In this document: piece by piece, positions 1 to 14,300 of the stretch | Layout of the letters: every line of letters begins with the position of its first letter | Numbering within the stretch: position 1 is the stretch's first letter | DNA from: Owenia fusiformis | Taxonomy: Eukaryota > Annelida > Polychaeta > Sabellida > Oweniidae | Direction: 5' to 3' | DNA: 64,000 bases | NCBI GenBank assembly: GCA_903813345.2 | Contig: CAIIXF020000009.1 | Span: 36,075,759 to 36,139,758 of the forward strand | Notes under the pieces: model-generated | Seen by the model: only the letters and a program-made list of their open reading frames with translations | Databases searched by the model: none | Told to the model about the DNA's origin: nothing | Position numbers and translations under genes: made by a program

Positions 1-250
1 TAAAGCTAGGAAATGGGCCAAAAGTTAATTTCGCGAGACAAAAGTGACGGCCATTTTGAAAAAAGGCGAGCTTTTGAACCAGGAGTCATAGGGAGGTTTT
101 CTGTATTGATGTTGAACAGAAATAACTTAAAACAGGAATCCTATCGACAGAGGTTTTAAAACGTGCCACTATTGTTGACGGACAGACGGACGTACAGACG
201 GACGGACGTACAGACAGACGGACAAGTGAGTGATTGCAAAAGCTCACCAT
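1..250 (+). repeat. Interspersed repeat, uninterrupted copy, with GACG-type microsatellite
   Basis: Resembles 13130-13271 plus 13663-13710 (shared blocks include AAAACAGGAATCCTATC, AAAACGTGCCACT and GACAAGTGAGTGAT). Here the ACGTGCCACT and TTGACGGACAG blocks are adjacent, whereas at 13.3 kb a foldback element separates them. Positions 177-222 are a short GACGGACGTACA-type simple repeat. No coding signal is seen. The family identity is unknown to me. Confidence 0.6.
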
Positions 251-261
251 GTGAGCTAATA

Positions 262-790
262 ACACCACACATTTCTATTCCAGAGACATATAACACCACA
301 CATTTTTATTGCAGAGACATGTAACACCACACATTTCTATTGAAGAGACATATAACACCACACATTTCTATTCCAGAGACATAACACCACATATTTCTAT
401 TCCAGAGACATATGACACCACACATTTCTATTCCAGAGACAAATAACACCACACATTTCTATTCCAGAGACAAATAACACCACACATTTCTATTCCAGAG
501 ACAAATAACACCACACATTTTTATTCCATAGACATATAACACCACACATTTCTATTCCAGAGACATATAACACCACACATTTCTATTCCATAGACATATA
601 ACACCACACATTTTTATTCCAGAAACATATAACACCACACATTTCTATTCCAGAGACATATAACACCACACATTTCTATTCCAGAGACATATGACACCAT
701 ACATTTCTATTCCAGAGACATATAACACCACACATTTCTATTCCAGAGACATATAACACCACACATTTCTATTCCAGAGACATATAACAG
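262..790 (+). repeat. 31-bp tandem array, about 17 copies
   Basis: The unit contains AACACCACACATTTCTATTC followed by CAGAGACATAT, and units start 31 bp apart over most of the array. Copies differ by single substitutions (CATATTT, TTTTATTCC, CCATAG) and one or two are shortened. On the plus strand each unit carries TTTCTATTCCAG, which looks like a 3' splice site. The array lies 3' of the last recognised exon of the minus-strand SAM-domain gene. Confidence 0.9.
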
Positions 791-2173
791 GTAAATCCAG
801 GTCCAGTAAACCAGAATGATGTTTGTCACAGATCTCATTATAGCTTTTAGGATAACAAGTTTTACAAAACAAGTTCTTCAAAAGTCAGTAATTCTCTGCC
901 TTACTTAGTATTTTCCTTGATGATCTCATTTTTTAGTACTATGACAAGTACTCTTTTTCAAAAGCCGCATTTATATGCATAAATAAGCAAACTTCGATGT
1001 TTTGAAAAGCTTAGTTTTGCATCAAGCCCCTGTGACTCTCTCCCCAGAATCATAGAAATTTCATACAAAATAGCACCCTTGAAAAAAAAATGCAATATTT
1101 TCATAACAAGAAACATGAAAATTTCCTATCAATCTCTAAGCAGTTTGCCTGAAGTGCAGGATAAGTGAAATGCCACCCATCCATCCACTGAAGAAAACAA
1201 AGCACTGTGCAATAAGCTTTTTCAAAACATGATCAGAACATGAAGATTTTAGGTACAACATTCTTATCTCTCTTGTTGCATCTCCCTAAACTTTAAAAGA
1301 ACATTTTTGTGGAATGAATTGAAAACATTTGTATCAGCTATTTTTGTTACCTAACTAGACAACAGCAGTGCCAGGGGAAAGCAAATCCTTTTTTCGAAAC
1401 AAATGGGACGTCACTCTATTGTTTTTCAATTTTATGAACACTGCCAGGTCTCTCAACAAAAGCATGAAGTGTCACAATTTTAGAAAAATAATATGTCAAG
1501 CTCCATGTACAATATGAAGAAAAATCACTTTATTTCTTTCTAAGTTGCAGTTAAAATGTCAAAAAACAATTAAAACTGTTTTCTGAAGAATTGTTAAAGA
1601 TTTTTTTTTGGAATTATCAAATTTCAAAAAGAAAATTATGAAGTAAAACTATTTGAAATCATACTCCGAGCAGAACCTTTACATACACAGATAATTAACA
1701 ATAAATATGAATGAAATCAGACTGTTAGTATCAGAGTTATCATCCGGACGAATGGACAGATATGTTATCTGTATTCCCCATACTTTGTCCGATGGAATAA
1801 TAAATAAATTGTATTACAGAAGCAGCATCAACAACAACAAAGGAGATTTTCCTTTGCCACGGCACAAACAAAAAACATCGCCTGGAAAAATAAAATAGTG
1901 CCACGGAATTAAGTTTGCGTATAAAAATAGACCAGATGCATTCTGAATTTTCCTTCACTGTTTGCAAATATTATAAGAAAAATGGTTCCAACTGTGCATT
2001 TATGTTGTAGAATTCAAGTGACACATGTTTTGGATTAAACCTTAGACTGGTTGATTTTAGATTCCAAAGTACCAGTACAAGGTTACTTGGCCCCACAGTT
2101 AGAGCCCTAGGTAGATATTTTTGAGTGCCATTTTTCTCCTTGTAGAACACACATTTTTGTTATTTAGTCTCAC
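791..2173. other. No gene seen
   Basis: AT-rich sequence downstream (minus strand) of the exon at 2174-2302. I found no acceptor/donor pair with an open frame in the required phase. Positions 1347-1400 resemble 12205-12260 (shared CTAGA-AACA...CAGTGCCA...AGCAAATCC), a diffuse interspersed repeat. Confidence 0.5.
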
Positions 2174-2302
2174 CTCTGTTGGCATTCATTGCTGCAACGT
2201 TTCTGAGTGCGTTACTGGCGGGTGACACAACTGGGTCTAGGGGTGCACTGTAGGGGACACTAGAGGGTGGAGGCATGGGGCCCGAAGGAGACTGAGTACC
2301 CA
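2174..2302 (-). CDS. Proline/serine-rich exon of the SAM-domain gene
   Basis: 129 nt between a TTTGCAG acceptor and a GTGAGA donor. It encodes 43 codons, phase 1 on both sides, so it could be skipped without a frameshift. Readable peptide includes GTQSPSGPMPPPSSVPYSAP and SPASNALRNVAAMNANRG. It is more G/C-rich than its surroundings. The frame runs open upstream through the 42-bp array, so retention of that intron would stay in frame. No domain is recognised. Confidence 0.6.
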
Positions 2303-5300
2303 CTGCAAACAACACAAACAAAGCTAACATAAGCAAACATAAAACATCTATCCTATGAACACTGTCTCTTCCCCCTCCCCATACACCAACAAAAGAGGAT
2401 GAGACACCAAAAGGAGTAGGTGATGCATCAACAAATGTGGATGAGACACCAACAGTAGTAAGTGTTACACCAACAAATATGGATGAGACACCAACAGTAG
2501 TTGGTGATGCATCAACAAATGTGGATGAGACACCAACATTAGTAGGTGATACACCAACAAATGTGGATGAGACACCAACAGTAGTAGGTGATACATCAAC
2601 AAATGTGGATGAGACACCAATAGTAGTAGGTGATATACCAACAAATGTGGATGAGACACCAACAGTAGTTGGTGATGCATCAACAAATGTGGATGAGACA
2701 CCAACAGTAGTAGGTGATACACCAACAAATGTGGATGAGACACCAACAGTAGTAGGTGATACATCAACAAATGTGGATGAGACACCAATAGTAGTAGGTG
2801 ATATACCAACAAATGTGGATGAGACACCAACAGTAGTTGGTGATGCATCAACAAATGTGGATGAGACACCAACAGTAGTAGGTGATACACCAACAAATGT
2901 GGATGAGACACCAACCGTAGTTGGTGATGCATCAACAAATGTGGATGAGACACCAACATTAGTAGGTGATACACCAACAAATGTGGATGAGACACCAACA
3001 GTAGTAGGTGATACATCAACAAATGTGGATGAGACACCAATAGTAGTAGGTGATATACCAACAAATGTGGATGAGACACCAACAGTAGTTGGTGATGCAT
3101 CAACAAATGTGGATGAGACACCAACAGTAGTAGGTGATACACCAACAAATGTGGATGAGACACCAACCGTAGTTGGTGATGCATCAACAAATGTGGATGA
3201 GACACCAACAGTAGTAGGTGATACACCAACAAATGTGGATGAGACACCAACAGTAGTTGGTGATACACCAACAAATGCAGATGAGACACCAACAGTAGTA
3301 GGCGATACACCAACAAATGTGGATGTGATACAAATGAATGCAACAGAGACATTTGTGTTCATAGGATGAAAACATCAAGCACTATAAGATACTACAAATG
3401 ATAATGTAATGAAACTACATGTACAACATAATTTACCATTTAGTGAAATCTGTCTCCATGACACTGTTTCAGTTAAGAAATGTTTGAAAATATGTAAAAT
3501 GTTGAAAAGGTAAACAACATTTCGGAGGAATATAGAGAAATATGCTATTGGGAAGATATTTGGAAAATGGTAAAAATTGACAATATTTGGGAATGGCAAT
3601 GGCCAGGCTAAATGACAGAGCAGACGGTGGGAATAAAATGAATTCTGGGAGGTGAAGAAATCAGAGGAGCATGGGTGGAGTAGAATTCAAAAGAGAAGTA
3701 TCAAATTGAAAGATTTCACCTCTGGTGCTATAAGTTCTATAGATAGCATACATTTATAAAAAAATCAGCAGAAACATTAAGAATCGTGCAATGAATAATT
3801 GATTACATTTCAGAATTAAAAACTATATGAAGATGCTAATATAGTCTGATGATATGTAAAGATAGCAAGCAAAAAAGTACAGTAAAGCACTTTGCCGCCC
3901 TTACAAAAAAACTACCTACACTATAGAATGTTTTACTCTTACAAATATAGCACAATATTCTCATGCTGTTGTTTGTTTCATTCTACATACCAATACTTTC
4001 ATATCATTCTTGAAACATTATACCTACCTGGTTTCATTTCTTCAAGGTCAAGAGGGAATAAGTTTTCATGAGGATTTTTAAATTATCAAAATATAACATC
4101 GATAATACCCTGGACTGAAAGAGATAAACCTATCTGTCAACATATGCAAATATGATATGTTCTAATAATTCCAGATAAAAGACTACTTAACCTAGATCTT
4201 ATATCAGAGTTAAAGGGTGTCTGTAAGATAGTTCATATAATGATGCAAGATGAGTATATTTGTATAAAACAAAACATATATTGTCAGTAGCCCTAAAGAA
4301 AACTTTACATCCTTATAGCTGGTAGCCCCTTACCCTTACAAATATTTCAGAGTGGTATTTATTCCTGCAAAACCCCTGTTCAGTAACATAAAATAGACAA
4401 CAGAAATAGATGAATATATGTGATTTGTAGACAAGTTTCACGATACAGGGGGATCTTCTATGAAAACTGGTATAATTATATTAGCAACCTCAATTTTATA
4501 TGAAAGGCTGCTTTTCTAGAAAGTAAGAAGATGAAGTAATATGATCAGGTTCACCTTTCTCCCATGGCCCAGACTAAGGCTATAAGTCTTCACAAATGTC
4601 AACCTGGCCATGCTAAAACTGAGAAAATGCCATGAAAAGAGAGGAATTTACAACATGTAATTTTCCAGCTCATACAATTCATGTTATATTCAGTGGTTCG
4701 ATTTCTCTTGCATAGAAAGGTGTACAGCTCACCAGTAATAGGCTGGTAAAGGTGAAGTTTACCTAATGCCTATTAGTACATTGTGAGTATATGTTCAGCT
4801 TCTACTCTAGGTCTAGAACTAGATTACATGCATATTTCATCACTTTCCCCTTGATGATATCAATCATAAAAAAGTGACACGTGATTTTGATTTCTCAGAA
4901 ATAACCCATATATAGTGATCTGTATCATGAAATCAGAGGAGGAGATTTCCCAGAGTTCAGATGCCACTGGCTAGTGTCTTGCAATCATCTCCTTTGTTGA
5001 CCTGATTTGTAATCTTGAATCACTTGCCATCAAAATTGGCATCATAATGCTTATGGATGTTGCTGATCAAAAACTGTTATTTCCACAGTAACAAGGTGTC
5101 AAGGTACAGTGAAATCCATCAAAGATCAAGAAAATGTCAGAAATGACTTGCCCCCATTATTTCACATATTTTACAAAGAAACTGCAATAAAGATAATTAT
5201 GATATGATTGCGGGTATTTACATGTAGAACATCAGTAACATTGCCCTATACTATCTGAAAATATAAGACATTCTTAAATCAATCTTTTTAGGTTCGTTAC

Positions 5301-8300
5301 AAGTATATTTTTGTGGACATGAATACAAATTCTTCAGCCATTGGCTACAGCATACTTACTAAATTTAGAAGAGTCAAGGTCATAAACAAAAATTAGCATG
5401 TCTATATTATGTATGTAAAGTCAGGGATTATAAGGGTCAATCCTATAAAGGTCATATAAGGTCAAAGTGAGATCTCTAAGATTTTGTCACATGGGTCACA
5501 TAGGTCAATATATGGGTTTCGTATTAAGGTTCTTTGAAAGTCATTGCTACTTTATGGTCAAGGTCACATCCTTTATTCAAGGTCACCTGAAATATCAAAT
5601 ATCAATTATTGGTTTTGAATTTTAAAGTTACTTGAAATCATATCATGTAATACGTTCAAGTTCTAAACTCATCTTATAGAACCTTGCATTAGTTTATTAA
5701 ATATCATCCTTACTCAGCATACAAGCAAAAAGAGCTTCAAATGAAAGCAAAAGACAACATATATTTCTAGTTCTGTGTTATTGCCAGTGGAATCAAATAT
5801 GCCAGCGCAGAAATCAGAATGAGCCAAGTAATATTAAGTCCCCACCACAGGATGAAAATCAATAATGCCTAATTATATAATGGAACGTCTAATTTAAATA
5901 AATGGCAATACGAGATTGAATGCGTATATGTGAACTGTACATCAGTAATCCACTGTGACAGTTGCTATGGCAGTTTGTTTATCGAGGCATCCTATCAGAA
6001 TGCCATATCAGAAAACAACCATTGTTATAGCTACATCCAAATTTCCAGCACAAGTAGTATAACTCATCAAAAATATACTGGTTTCAGAAAGTTTATGAAA
6101 ATTCTTACAGATCTACAAATTCCCGACAATAGAATGCTCTCTTTGAGAGCAATTGGGTAGTGGCCTTCTGCATTCACCAAAGTGAGTCTAACATTATGTC
6201 ATTAGCTTGCCTCCGATGAAATATTTTTTATTTTTTTCAAACATGAAATCTGTAAAGATTTATGATGGTAATATGAAAAAAATCATAGAGTGTGACATTA
6301 ACTTCTGATACTGAGGCACAATTGTGTGACGACAAACCCGTCTATCAGTTATTTTGCAGCTAGTTGCACAACAGGAACGATAAGTATCAGGATGTCGAAG
6401 CATGGATGGGAGCGGGTATAGTTGAAGATTAAATGAACCAATATGATGAATAGGATGACCTCATTATTTCATTCCTGAGAATTAATTTCAGAATCGGAGA
6501 TATTGATAAACTGTCACGTATTATAGGCTGGTTAAGGCTAAATCTGCAATAATATTTTACATGGTAATTCGAATATGTAGAGATTTAGAAAAATAGTTAG
6601 TTCAGAATAAGTTGGATTTTCAGATGATTCTCATCACTAAATCATACAAATATTTGATATCCTTTAGTACTTTTCGAGTTATAGTAAAAACTTAAATAGT
6701 GTCAAAATGGAGCATGCTTATTAGAATCTTCACATGTCAAATATGTCAAAATCGCTCTGCAACTTTTCCAGTTACGGCAAAAATTGTAAAATATTATGTA
6801 ATGGCCACCACTTTTTTCAAAATGGCCACCACATTTTTTATCAGATTATTTTTTTGCATTTAAAATTACAGCTTGAGAATATCTTTGTTCTTTTTTCTCT
6901 TTGTTTTTCTATTTATTCTTAGATATGTGGGGATGGAGCCATTCTCTATATCTCTCCGAACTTCTTTTGATAGGATAATAAAAATATTTGAGCAATGTCA
7001 AATTGGAACATGTTCACATTTCAAGTTTTTTTAACATACCGTATTCTCTGTAATTACCGCCCACTCTCTAATAAGCGCCCACCCCGCTTCACAAAGTTCA
7101 AGAAACATCGAGGAATCAACAAGAATTGAAGAATATATCAGGAAAAAAATATTTCTCAAAATCCAGGAGCGGGCGATAATAGAGTACTTACCCTAAAACT
7201 GCTGTAACACGACACGTTTTGTAATTCTATGCATCCTCTCGATACATATCTATCGATGGGTGCTTCCCAAACCATACCATGCTAATATTGTCTCCAAATA
7301 GTCCATAATGAATGAAGGAATTGTTCTTTATCGGCATTCAGAAATTTCAAAAGCTACTGCGCAGATGTTCTGCGCATGTCAAGGTCGTGAACTTTCTGGT
7401 TTCTTTTTAATGTTTCTCGACTTTTACACGACTTTTGCACGAATAATGATGATCTCTCATCAAATTAGAAATAATGTATAACTTTAGATCGATATCCACC
7501 AGTCTCTAGTGGAAATATTGAAGGTAATCGGCGATAATGACAAAGTGGGCGTGCCGGAAATAAATTAGACATAGACGGGTCTTCAACCACTGTCAATATT
7601 GTCTAAGCGATCTTTACCGTATTCTCTCCAATAACAGCACTTGTCATATTATTATAAAAATATGTTGAAGAAAATGCATTCTTGTCAAGAAAAATTGCCA
7701 TACATGAAATTCCTCGGGATTTCTGATTTCTTTCATACATGGGCGCTTATTAGAATGGTCTAAATAATGTATTTTCAATTTTCTAAACGCCCTGGGCGCT
7801 AATTACAGAGAATACGGTAAGAGTCAATGGGAGGAAAAATGTTCATACTAAGGATTAGTCAGGTGTTCAAATACACAGGTTTTACTGTACTAACTTATTA
7901 GAATAGAATGCAATAAGGGAATAAAAATAAATCATTCTCAGCTTCAATCATAATGATCCTAACGTTTTCAAAAATGTATATTTATTGAGAACTAAATAAC
8001 TATAAGTCTGATTACATTAAAAATACAACATATGTAGTACAGTAAAACCTATTTAATCCAAACAACATTTGGACAGACTAAAAATGTTTGAATTAGGAGG
8101 TGTTCAAATTTGAGGTTCTTTAACATGAAAGGAAAAAATGGGACCGAAAAAAAATGTTCAGATTGGGAGGTGTTCGAATTAGTCAGGTGTTCAGATATAC
8201 AGGTTTTGCAATATATGCATAAGCCCTGTTTACAATATAGCCATTTCATGCAACATGCTTCTGGAGATGTCACATTGCCTTTCTATTTAACAGGTGGTTT

Positions 8301-11300
8301 TAATAATATAATGGTAAAAAAAATATGGTTTTAGTATGACCTATATGGTATAACACTGCTAGCATATTCATCTTGTAAAATATATTATGCTTATCTGTTG
8401 ATGTAACTTACTCCGAGTTTGCAATATGGTGTATACCACCCTGAGACTTAATAGTTATTAGTAAAATCACTACACTTGGACTAGGATAGACAATTTTACA
8501 GTTCTGATGCTTAAAAGCTGACTGACTGATATAAATCTGATTGGGCAAAGCTATATACATGTATAGGATTATTTTGTACTGAAGAAAATAAGATGAAGTT
8601 CTTTTTAAACAAGGTGTGTCCGATCCTAGCCAATCTGTACATAATATTTCATATAACTGCACTGCATTATTATCATTCCCAAGGTAATTTGTTGACAACT
8701 TGACTCTATAGATTGAAATTGATGCTTTGCCAAATTGGCCCTTGCAAAAAGTTTCATTGAAATATGTTCTTATTAGTTGATTTTGTAGAAAATATTTTGC
8801 AATGGTGTGAAAAGATTTTAAGCCCAAGACTTGTGAATTGTATTATGGCCAATTCATTCCACTCGGGCATTGCTTCCTAAACTTGCACCCACTTAAAAAT
8901 GAAAATCATTATTTTGACCAATTTTGGTCTAAATTGTGAAAATGAGAATTTTGCACCCACCTGAGAAAAAATCCTGGTGAGATCATTATGAGCCAAATTG
9001 TTCAAAATTGAAACTAAGTTTTAGAAAGGTTGTTTATAGATAATTTTTAGAGCACATGACATCATTGTACAAGTCTATGTAAAAGAATCTCGTCCTCCAT
9101 TTATCCTTCACACAACCAGGAAGCAAATTACTGCTTGCAGAATATATAAATCACATTCAGGACTGTGAAAAAACATTTGCAAGGGCAGGAGGGAAATGTC
9201 TTGAAGGCCTTGGGTCAAATAAGCCTCCAATGAAAATAAGTTTAAATATCACTCTGTTAATTTATTAGATAATCAACTATATAGGCATCTGCAGGGGGGG
9301 GGGGGTGTTGGCACCCCTCTCCCCTTTTTGAGCCAATCCCCAGGGGTTTCATTCATGATGTTGAAGAGAGGGAAACTCAGAGGAAAAACCGATGTGCTCT
9401 GGCGAAAGAGGCAGAGAAAATAGGCTTCAAGTAGAAGCTTAAGAGACTTGCTTTTTAGATGTAGACGCCCCCCTTTGAAAAAATCCTGGAGACATCCCTG
9501 AATATGCGAGTGCACATACAGGTATACTGAACGAACACTGTTCCTGGCCCTAGTTTTGAACTTTCCCTTTGATAGTAATAAAATGGCGACACTCTGTTCC
9601 AAATCATGTTCTGAAATAACTCCTGTAAGGCTTATGAAATATGAGTCAATTGCAAGAGGAGTCTATGCTGATGCTTCTTGAAGATATGAAACCATTGGTC
9701 ATCATGATGGCAAAACTGCCAACTGTCCAGGGGCGGATCTGGGAACCAACAAGGGGGGGGGGTGGCCAAATTTCAGGTCAGAAAAAAACTCAAAAGTGCC
9801 CCCCCCCCAGATCCGCCAGTACTGTTCCCCTCCCCAAAAATGGGTTCTAAATTTTCAATTCTCAAATTTCAATTCTCTTTTGGTTTTGATAGCAAATCAT
9901 CACTGACATTAAATAGTATACTGTAGTTGATAAGTGTACCCTCCCATTTGAATAACAGACATATTTGACAGTACATGTAATATATCACATAAAACATAAG
10001 GGATGTGATCATATGACACCTTGCTTTCTATAATAGGACAAATATTGCATTACTTCTATAAATATGAGCCTTTTATCCAGCTAGGGTTTCCATTGATTAG
10101 TATTACCACAGCATAAACTTACTAATATAAATGAACAAGTTCAAAGTGCCCTAGTAATATTGAAATGAACGTGACCTTTGACCTCAAGCATTCCAAAGTT
10201 TACACTGTTTTGTTACATTCACATCTTGAGAACACTTTAACATAAACAAATCAACACATAAAGATACAGTGTACAACATATCCCTAAGATTCCTTCACTA
10301 GGGTAGGTTTGCTAGCATAGGGAATGAACCAGTACCTCTGCAAGCAGGGCCTTGCAGTACAATGAATAAAACCAGACAAAACTTATTCAGATTCTCAGTT
10401 TACATTTCAAAGCCATAGAACAAGATTTGATCAATCAGTGGTCATTTAGGGTAGGCCAAGTACCTGGTTCATAAAAACGTCTTACGTGAAGGTTGAGTTG
10501 GTATAACGATCATCTAGTTTGGGCCTATTGTAAATTACTGTAAGATTTTCTATTTTAATACAGTAAAACCTGTCTTAGTGAATACCTCTCTCTAGTGAAC
10601 ACCTGTCCCTAGTAGACACCCTTCCTCCACACATACTCTACAGACTTGTGCATAAATTACCCTCTCTATAGGGGACACCTACCTACAGTGAACGCATGTT
10701 TGTGGCTCCTTAGGTGTTCACTGTAGGTTTTCTGTATACTTATGTTCAAAATTCTAAGTTACAGACAAAAAGGGTGCGGAGCTACGTTTATGGAGCTGCT
10801 CCGCACCCAATATTTAGAGGGGGCTCATATCTGAAAAAATTTCCGAATTTTTATAAAATCACACAGATACTGCTTGGCTTCCAAGATGCAAAAATAATTT
10901 GTATAGATAGTGCACCTTGAACACCATTTTTTATGAATGCTGGGGACTCAGTATTAAAAGGATAATTTCAAAATATATAGGTCTGGGAAAGGTTTAAGGC
11001 ACACTGCGTCGCTATAGAATGAATTGTGCTACTATTTTCACAATTGTATTGATATTTGGTGTCAAATACACATATCTTGGTATATTTGGAGTCCCAAAAC
11101 GGCTTAGTTTCAGAAATATCCCAAATTTAAATTCAAAAATAACCGTTAGCTCCGCACCCTCCGCTCATTTGCTCCGCACCCAATATTTCCCACAGGCTCT
11201 GTCTGCATAGGGTGTCTTATAGGGGAAGTATTTTAGGGGGAGGGACAGTATGAATAGACTCCACGTAAATATAGAAAGGTCAATGTCTCAAGGTCAAATT

Positions 11301-14300
11301 GAAATTGTGTCACCGAGGGTGCTCCGAACCTTGAAAATCAAACTTGCAAGTTGTCACCAAGATGTCAAAGAATCTAAACCAACAATGGCTATACTGTATG
11401 TAGCCCTACAACCATATGATCTTTGTATCTATTGCATACAAAACCTACCACTCATAGTTTGCCGCAACATGTTGACGTTCTCTAGAATCTTCTCTGCATC
11501 TAGCATGTTAACTCCCATAGTATGAAGTTGTCCCGCTTGGAGCTGGCACACCTGTATTAGATAATAAAAAAAGAAGATTAACACTTGGTATGTTTACATA
11601 GAAATCGGATGACACTTTATATCGATTAATAAAGACTTTATATTGATTAATGTATATTTATAGCACAAATACAATATTATCTATATTCTATTTCCAGATC
11701 CAACTTTCAATATCTGCACTTAAATGCATGTTTTTCAGATTTCCCTCTGGTGTTTGGTGTCTGAGGCAAGCATTACTCAGAGAAATCTCACCTTATCATG
11801 AAAGTAAAAAGATTTTACTGTATCTAATATTTTCTTTGTGAAACAGGTTGTAGGGTTTTTATTCTTAAGCATAGAACATTTTCCCTCGCTAGTTTAAACA
11901 TAGCTGCTGAAAGTCCAGGGATATCCCGGCATTTTCCCTCCTGGGGAGCACAGATGTTTACTTGAATACCAGAAATAGAGGAGGCAAAAAATGTAGCGCA
12001 AAACAAATTTACTCTGTTCTATCAATAAACTAAACTTATCAGGCTTTGTAGACTCACAAAACAACCTTTTGCCATTAATGAATTTAATGAGGTAGAAATG
12101 TGACCTAGATTCAGTTAGCACCATCTATCTTTATATTATAGAAAGGAGTCTAGTAACTTTGAGATTTTTTGATCAATTCATTTTCTGGCAATAGAAGCTA
12201 TAATAATCAGTTACATAACTAGATAACAACACAGTGCCAAAGCGTAGCAAATCCCATCGAACAGCCACGGCTGTATAGCAAAAATCAAGGAGGACTGGCT
12301 CCCATGGATGCAACTCAATATTTTCCAACAATGAAAATGTCTGAATGTCTTTATTTTCTGATACTATAACTGACTTATAAATCCATAATCAAAAGTAGTG
12401 GTGTAACAAGTGACTCAGGTAATCAACTAGAACTCGAATGAGTGAGCAAAATGATCAACCGATTGAAAATTTGAAAATCTTGATCCTGAAAATTTCTGAG
12501 GAAAATCATGATTTACTCTCCATACTCATGATTTAAGCAAGGATTGTAGCTGCCTTTCTGTCGATATTCTGAAGAATGTTTTGTTGATTTAATGGTCAGT
12601 TGATAGGAATAAAGTATGAGAATCATATTCATCATATTTCTATGTTTGTTTATATCCTGTATATCGAATGTGCAATAAATTTTGAGAGAAGTGGGAATTG
12701 AATGTTCAGCGACAAATGTCTTGATTTTCTAGGTTCTAATTTTCTAATTTTTTTCAAAAATCATCAAAATTGACTACTTCATCGTTAAATTTATTATTCT
12801 ACTCGAGTATAGATTTTGGTGGTAGATTTTCCAGTAACAGCAAAAATTGTAAAAAAGTGTGAAACGGCTTCCAGTTTTCAAGATGACCACCATGTTTTTT
12901 TAAATATATTTTCTCATGGCCATTTTGAAAATCAGCTTTCGAGCAGAACTTGTACTCCCATCGGGCATATACATATAAAATATAAACAATATTGGTATTC
13001 GAGTCCAACAGTATTGCCTCGACAGATCTATGGTTTTCAAATTAATATTTATGTTACTTGTCACAAAAGGCCACATATAACATTTCTTGAGATTTACGAT
13101 ATATGTCATCAAGCTTCAATCTAGTTGAAAGGCCATGGTATAGTACAAAAATTTTGAAAATAGGCAAGCTTTTAAACAAGGAATCATACAGGGATTTTCT
13201 CTATCAAAAATCAACAAAAACAACTAAAAACAGGAATCCTATCAACATAGGCTTTAAAACGTGCCACTGTAGAGTCCATTTCACTGCTTCATTTCGTCAG
13301 TAGAACGGCAAAAATAAGAAATTGGGAGACCATTGTGCGATAATATATGGAAAAGTATATTCATAATGTACATGAATGACATTTGTATATCTTGGATTGC
13401 TTCTAGTTTGGTTTATAAAGTGTGTGGCCTCTTATATTTGGATGTTTCTCTGCCATGTTATTTTCAATAAGATTAACATGGCTGAAATTCTTCAAATTAC
13501 AAGACGGCACAGGCTTATTGCACAAAAAACTGAAAAATCTTAAATATACAAATGTCATTCATGTACATTATGAATATACTTTTCCATATATTATTGCACA
13601 ATGGTCTCCCAATTTCTTATTTTTGCCGTTCTACTAACGAAATGAAGCAGTGAAATGGACTCTAGTTGACAGACTGATGGATACTGATGGACAAGTGAGT
13701 GATAACATGTTTTCCGTCAAAACCGCCATTTTGATTTCTCGCTCGGAAATGTCCACTCGGGGATAAAGAGAAGTCCTGATTGACACAGAAGCAGCTGATG
13801 ATAAATAAGCGACTTTTGCAAACAGAATATGGAGATGTAGGGAACGTTTGGAAGTATAAAGTGAGCAGCTGGATACAGTAATTCAGTTTCAGGCATTACA
13901 ATTACATAGCGGCTTACTGTTCAAAAAAGTGAAGGGAACTATAAACTATATTTATTTACAATTTACAATCAAGCAAAAGTCTACATAAACAATTTAATGA
14001 ATGTACCTGATAGCTAAAAGCCAGCTTAGGAAAGCGAAACACACACACAGAAGTCCAAGATGGGTGAACAGTTAGGAATAAGTTGAAAGCACAAGTTCCT
14101 AAAGTTGCATCATGATGTTCATGACAACACAAAATCCAGTTCTTTCAAACTTTCAATATCTCAGTATAATCTAAACGGGAAATTATGTCTTTACAAAGTT
14201 TTGAAGTTGGGACGAAAAAATCCAAAAAACTGAAAAATAAAAACAAACTAAAACTTACGGATTCCAGTGTTTTGTATCCATGTGCGAAGAACACTGGCGA

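Noticed and set aside
262-790. CRISPR-like array
   Set aside because: Units are contiguous and identical without unique spacers, and the genome is eukaryotic; the same holds for the arrays at 2.4, 30.2 and 55.2 kb.
2437-3369. 310-codon plus-strand frame
   Set aside because: It is the 42-bp minisatellite read in frame; unit variants change residues freely and there is no splice or promoter context.
4028-4114. Minus-strand block between a good acceptor (TCTTTCAG) and donor (GTAGGT)
   Set aside because: All three frames contain a stop before the donor, including the phase needed by the SAM-domain gene.
8408-8827. 139-codon minus-strand frame
   Set aside because: No domain, no splice signals of matching phase, AT-driven composition.
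9273-9602. 109-codon minus-strand frame
   Set aside because: Lies over a G-run repeat element; the proline stretch comes from the C run.
13690-13740. Minus-strand ATGGCGG in strong start context
   Set aside because: Frame soon runs into the interspersed repeat and foldback; no donor of quality follows. A nearby promoter cannot be excluded.
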